9,076 bases of DNA from Gammaproteobacteria bacterium (GTDB taxonomy: Bacteria; Pseudomonadota; Gammaproteobacteria; UWMA-0217): contig JALVPS010000453.1 in assembly GCA_027031685.1 (NCBI GenBank), positions 1 through 9,076 of the forward strand. The letters run 5' to 3'. Below, piece after piece: positions 6,692-9,076 of this stretch. The first letter of the stretch is position 1. Each line of letters begins with the position of its first letter. A model generated the notes under the pieces. That model had not been told where the DNA came from. It saw only the letters and a list, made by a program, of their open reading frames with translations, and did not search any database. The position numbers were made by a program, and so were the translations under genes.

Positions 6692-7996
6692 TCAGCCCTC
6701 CGTCAGATAGCGCGCCAGCAGCACCGGCTCGTCCGGGCGCACACCCGGCAGCGGCACCTGCACCACGTGGCCGCTGCCGGGCGCCACCTCCACCGGCCGG
6801 CCGTCGCGGTCGCGCAGCTCGGCAAGCACCAGGTCGCGGTTGCCGGACGGGCACACCACCTCCAGCCGGTCGCCCACCGCAAAGCGGTTCTTCACGTCCA
6901 CCGTGGCCAGATTGCTGGCCGCGTCGAAGGACAGCACCTCGCCCACGAACTGCTGACGGCGGCTGCGCGACACCCCGGCCAGGTAGCTCTGGTACTCCTG
7001 CGGGTGGTGGCGGCGGTAGAAGCCGTCCGTGTAGCCGCGGTTGGCCAGGTTCTCCAGCGTGCCCAGCAGGCGCTCGTCGAAGGGCCGCCCGGCCAGGGCG
7101 TCGTCGATGGCCTGCCGGTAGCTCTGCACGGTGCGCGCGACGTAGTAGTGCGACTTGGTGCGCCCCTCGATCTTCAGGCAGTCCACGCCGATCTCCACCA
7201 GCCGCTGCACGTGCTCCACGGCGCGCAGGTCGCGCGAGTTCATGATGTAGGTGCCGTGCTCGTCCTCCATGATGGGCATCTGCTCGCCCGGGCGGGTGGT
7301 CTCTTCCAGGAAGTACACCTGCTGCGCCGCCGGGTGCCGCTCCCCGGCCGGGCGGCAGGTGCCGGCGGCGTCCTCCTCGGCTGGCGTGAGGCGGTATTCC
7401 CAGCGGCAGGCGTTGGTGCAGGTGCCCTGGTTGGGATCGCGGTGGTTGAAGTAGCCGGACAGCAGGCAGCGCCCCGAGTAGGCGATGCACAACGCGCCGT
7501 GCACGAACACCTCCAGCTCCACGTCGGGGCAGGTTTCGCGGATCTCGGCGATCTCCCCCAGCGAGAGCTCCCGCGACAGGATGATGCGCTGCACCCCCGC
7601 GTCGCGCCAGAAGCGCACCGCCGCGTAGTTGACCGTGTTGGCCTGCACCGACAGGTGGATGGGCAGCTCCGGCCAGGCCTCGCGCGCCAGCATGATCAGC
7701 CCCGGGTCGGCCATGATGAGCGCGTCAGGCCCCCATTCCACCACCGGCGCCAGGTCGCGCAGGAAGCTGCGCACCTTGCCGTTGTGGGGCATGACGTTGA
7801 CGGTGAGGAAGAACTGGCCGCCCAGGTGATGTGCCTCCTCGATGCCCTGGCGCAGGGTGTCGCCGTGGAACTCGTTGTTGCGCACGCGCAGGCTGTAGCG
7901 CGGCTGGCCGGCGTACACCGCGTCGGCGCCGAAGGCGAAGGCATGGCGCAGGCTCTTCAGCGAGCCGGCGGGGGCGAGCAGTTCGGGTCTCTTCAC
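6692..7996 (-). CDS. trhP: U32 family tRNA hydroxylation protein TrhP (YegQ)
   Basis: The 434-residue product aligns nearly end to end, from memory, with E. coli YegQ/TrhP (about 453 residues), which is needed for prephenate-dependent 5-hydroxylation of U34 in tRNAs. The N-terminus PELLAPAGSLK and the block ADAVYAGQPRYSLRVRNNEF are family hallmarks, followed by MADPGLIML and IHLSVQANTVN. The full U32 signature EVFVHGALCIAYSGRCLLS lies at 162-180. With NQGTCTNACRWEY (189-201) it supplies four cysteines, C170, C177, C193 and C197, likely iron-sulfur ligands by analogy with the U32 proteins UbiU and UbiV. The peptidase label of the family is historical. The GTG start matches the family N-terminus; a TAG lies in frame 11 codons upstream. 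No clear Shine-Dalgarno sequence precedes it. The gene stands alone on its strand, diverging from the cytochrome genes. Confidence 0.95.
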   Translation of the reverse strand: MKRPELLAPAGSLKSLRHAFAFGADAVYAGQPRYSLRVRNNEFHGDTLRQGIEEAHHLGGQFFLTVNVMPHNGKVRSFLRDLAPVVEWGPDALIMADPGLIMLAREAWPELPIHLSVQANTVNYAAVRFWRDAGVQRIILSRELSLGEIAEIRETCPDVELEVFVHGALCIAYSGRCLLSGYFNHRDPNQGTCTNACRWEYRLTPAEEDAAGTCRPAGERHPAAQQVYFLEETTRPGEQMPIMEDEHGTYIMNSRDLRAVEHVQRLVEIGVDCLKIEGRTKSHYYVARTVQSYRQAIDDALAGRPFDERLLGTLENLANRGYTDGFYRRHHPQEYQSYLAGVSRSRRQQFVGEVLSFDAASNLATVDVKNRFAVGDRLEVVCPSGNRDLVLAELRDRDGRPVEVAPGSGHVVQVPLPGVRPDEPVLLARYLTEG

Positions 7997-8026
7997 GATC
8001 AGGGCGTGGCAGGGGGAAAGGGCGGG

Positions 8027-8053
8027 ATTCTAGCGCAGCGGGATAGTTGTCAC
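8027..8053 (-). promoter_or_regulatory. Candidate promoter for trhP
   Basis: On the minus strand GTGACA (8053-8048) and TAGAAT (8032-8027) each match the sigma-70 -35 and -10 consensus in 5 of 6 positions. The 15-base spacer is shorter than the preferred 17. The -10 lies about 30 bases before the GTG of trhP, so the untranslated leader would be short. Confidence 0.4.
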
Positions 8054-8096
8054 CCTATTTTGCTTGGCCCCCTCCGGGATCTCCACTAGGCTTGAG

Positions 8097-8116
8097 TGGT
8101 CGAAATTCGACGACCA
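8097..8116. repeat. Overlapping palindromes before the cytochrome c gene
   Basis: TGGTCG (8097-8102) pairs with CGACCA (8111-8116) across 8 bases. The same stretch contains a shorter palindrome, TCGAA-A-TTCGA (8100-8110 region). It ends 14 bases before the cytochrome ATG and just ahead of its Shine-Dalgarno sequence. It could be an operator or a leader hairpin affecting translation; no regulator can be named. Confidence 0.45.
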
Positions 8117-8130
8117 ACGGAGGACGGACC

Positions 8131-8595
8131 ATGCGCAAGATCACACTGGGCGCGCTCGCCCTGACCCTGTGGCTGCCGCTGGCGGCGGGCGCTGACGAGG
8201 CGGCCCCCGAGAACTACATCAAGTACCGCCAGCAGTACATGACCGCCCTCGGCGGGCACGTGGGCGCCAGCGCGCAGATCGTGCGCGGCCGCGTGGCGCC
8301 CGAGGGCCATCTGGCGCGCCACGCCGCCGCCATCGCCGAGCTGACCCGCGACCTCACCGTGTTGTTCCCGGAGGACTCCGACTTCGGCGAGACCGAGGCC
8401 AAGGAGAACATCTGGAGCGAGTGGAAGGCCTTCCAGCAGGCCGCCCGGCGCGCCGCCAAGGCCGGCCAGGCCTTCCAGGCCGCCGTGCAGGGTGGCGACA
8501 AGGCGGCCATCGGCCAGACCTTCCGCGACCTGGGCAAGGCCTGCAAGGGCTGCCACAAGAAGTTCCGCAAGAAGAAGGCGGAGGACGCGGACTGA
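8131..8595 (+). CDS. Periplasmic class II cytochrome c (cytochrome c'/c-556 type)
   Basis: The 154-residue precursor has a signal peptide (MRK, a hydrophobic core at 4-19, probable cleavage after AGA at 21) and a mature four-helix-bundle type sequence. The haem-binding motif CKGCH lies near the C-terminus at 138-142, the hallmark of class II cytochromes c, followed by a lysine-rich tail KKFRKKK. Near the mature N-terminus, YRQQYMTALGGHVGA (32-46) matches the family helix that supplies the distal ligand. Met37 makes a six-coordinate, low-spin c-556-like haem more likely than a ligand-open cytochrome c'. These proteins act as soluble electron carriers or in gas binding and nitrosative stress. 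GGAGGA (8119-8124) lies 6 bases before the ATG. A membrane-anchored cytochrome c gene follows after 40 bases, so the two are probably one operon. Confidence 0.9.
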   Translation: MRKITLGALALTLWLPLAAGADEAAPENYIKYRQQYMTALGGHVGASAQIVRGRVAPEGHLARHAAAIAELTRDLTVLFPEDSDFGETEAKENIWSEWKAFQQAARRAAKAGQAFQAAVQGGDKAAIGQTFRDLGKACKGCHKKFRKKKAEDAD

Positions 8596-8635
8596 GCGGA
8601 CCGGACGTCGGTGCAGCGGGGTGGGGTGAGGCGCG

Positions 8636-9076
8636 GTGAGCACCAGGAACTGGCTGTTGCTCTTTCTGGCCCTGTTGCTGGGCACACTGTTCACCCTCTG
8701 GCTGCTGTCGCGCTCCCCCCGCGTCGGCCCGCTGCCGTCGCTGGACGACGAGCAGCGCGCGGCCCTGCTGGCGCGCGGCCGCCATCTGGCCGCCGCGGCC
8801 GGGTGCGAGAACTGCCACACCGACCGCGAGGGCGGCGGCCCGGCCCTGGCCGGCGGGCCGGCCATCGACACCCCCTTTGGCCGCTTCCGCGCCCCCAACA
8901 TCACCCCCGACCCGGTCACCGGCATCGGCCGCTGGCGCGAGGTCGACTTCCTGCGCGCCATGCGCTACGGCGTGGGGCCGGGCGGGCGCCACCTCTACCC
9001 CGTCTTCCCCTACACCAGCTACACGGGCATGACCGACACCGACCTGCGCGCCCTGTGGGTGTGGCTGCGCAGCGTG
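8636..9076 (+). CDS. Membrane-anchored c-type cytochrome (3' end outside window)
   Basis: The frame runs from GTG to the last base; 147 residues are visible. An uncleaved-looking hydrophobic N-terminus (6-24, WLLLFLALLLGTLFTLWLL) suggests an inner-membrane anchor with the haem domain in the periplasm. CENCH (57-61) binds haem c; M132 in YPVFPYTSYTGMTDTDL (121-137) is the probable axial ligand. FGRFRAPNITPDPVTGIG (81-98) and the closing DLRALWVWLRSV are typical of cytochromes paired with gluconate or alcohol dehydrogenases and of related small cytochromes. The domain may finish a few residues beyond the window, or a second haem domain may follow. GTG at 8636 is the first start after an in-frame TGA at 8627-8629; GAGG at 8628-8631 is a usable ribosome-binding site. 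The class II cytochrome just upstream is a possible redox partner. Confidence 0.85.
   Translation, partial: MSTRNWLLLFLALLLGTLFTLWLLSRSPRVGPLPSLDDEQRAALLARGRHLAAAAGCENCHTDREGGGPALAGGPAIDTPFGRFRAPNITPDPVTGIGRWREVDFLRAMRYGVGPGGRHLYPVFPYTSYTGMTDTDLRALWVWLRSV

Noticed and set aside
6674..8089. 471-residue plus-strand frame opposite trhP
   Set aside because: TrhP on the minus strand has the full U32 signature; the plus frame is a compositional shadow.
8064..8092. TTGGCC-N17-TAGGCT as a promoter of the cytochrome genes
   Set aside because: The spacing is right but both hexamers match the consensus poorly; a promoter is expected in the region but this one is not convincing.

Overview
The window is GC-rich, densely coding DNA, probably from a gammaproteobacterium. 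The glucokinase and the U32 protein TrhP closely resemble their Escherichia coli counterparts. The exported DsrE-like protein and the c-type cytochromes would fit a respiratory or sulfur-metabolising member such as the Chromatiales or Ectothiorhodospiraceae, but that placement is inference only.

Left part (1-3245, +): the 3' part of a large protein related to the phosphorylase kinase alpha/beta regulatory subunit and glycoside hydrolase family 15. It overlaps a glucokinase gene (glk) by 4 bases (GTGA). The pair suggests a coupled unit in which glucose freed from, or sensed on, an alpha-glucan is phosphorylated to glucose-6-phosphate.

Middle (3246-6592, +): an intergenic region with a textbook CRP-family palindrome precedes a small exported DsrE-like protein. 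After a relatively AT-rich spacer comes a possible 25-codon leader ORF with a strong ribosome-binding site. It overlaps the start of a full-length phosphoenolpyruvate synthase (PpsA) relative. In this relative the phosphorylatable histidine of the swivelling domain is replaced by proline and the ATP-grasp signatures are eroded, while the C-terminal PEP/pyruvate barrel is intact. It is most likely a catalytically altered or regulatory pseudoenzyme, and it is the most unusual item in the window.

Right part (6692-9076): trhP on the minus strand (tRNA U34 hydroxylation, U32 family) converges on the PpsA-like gene. It diverges from a plus-strand pair of c-type cytochrome genes: a soluble class II cytochrome (c'/c-556 type), then a membrane-anchored cytochrome c cut by the window end. 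The 134-base divergent region holds a palindrome close to the cytochrome start.

No rRNA, tRNA, CRISPR array, insertion sequence or phage gene was seen.
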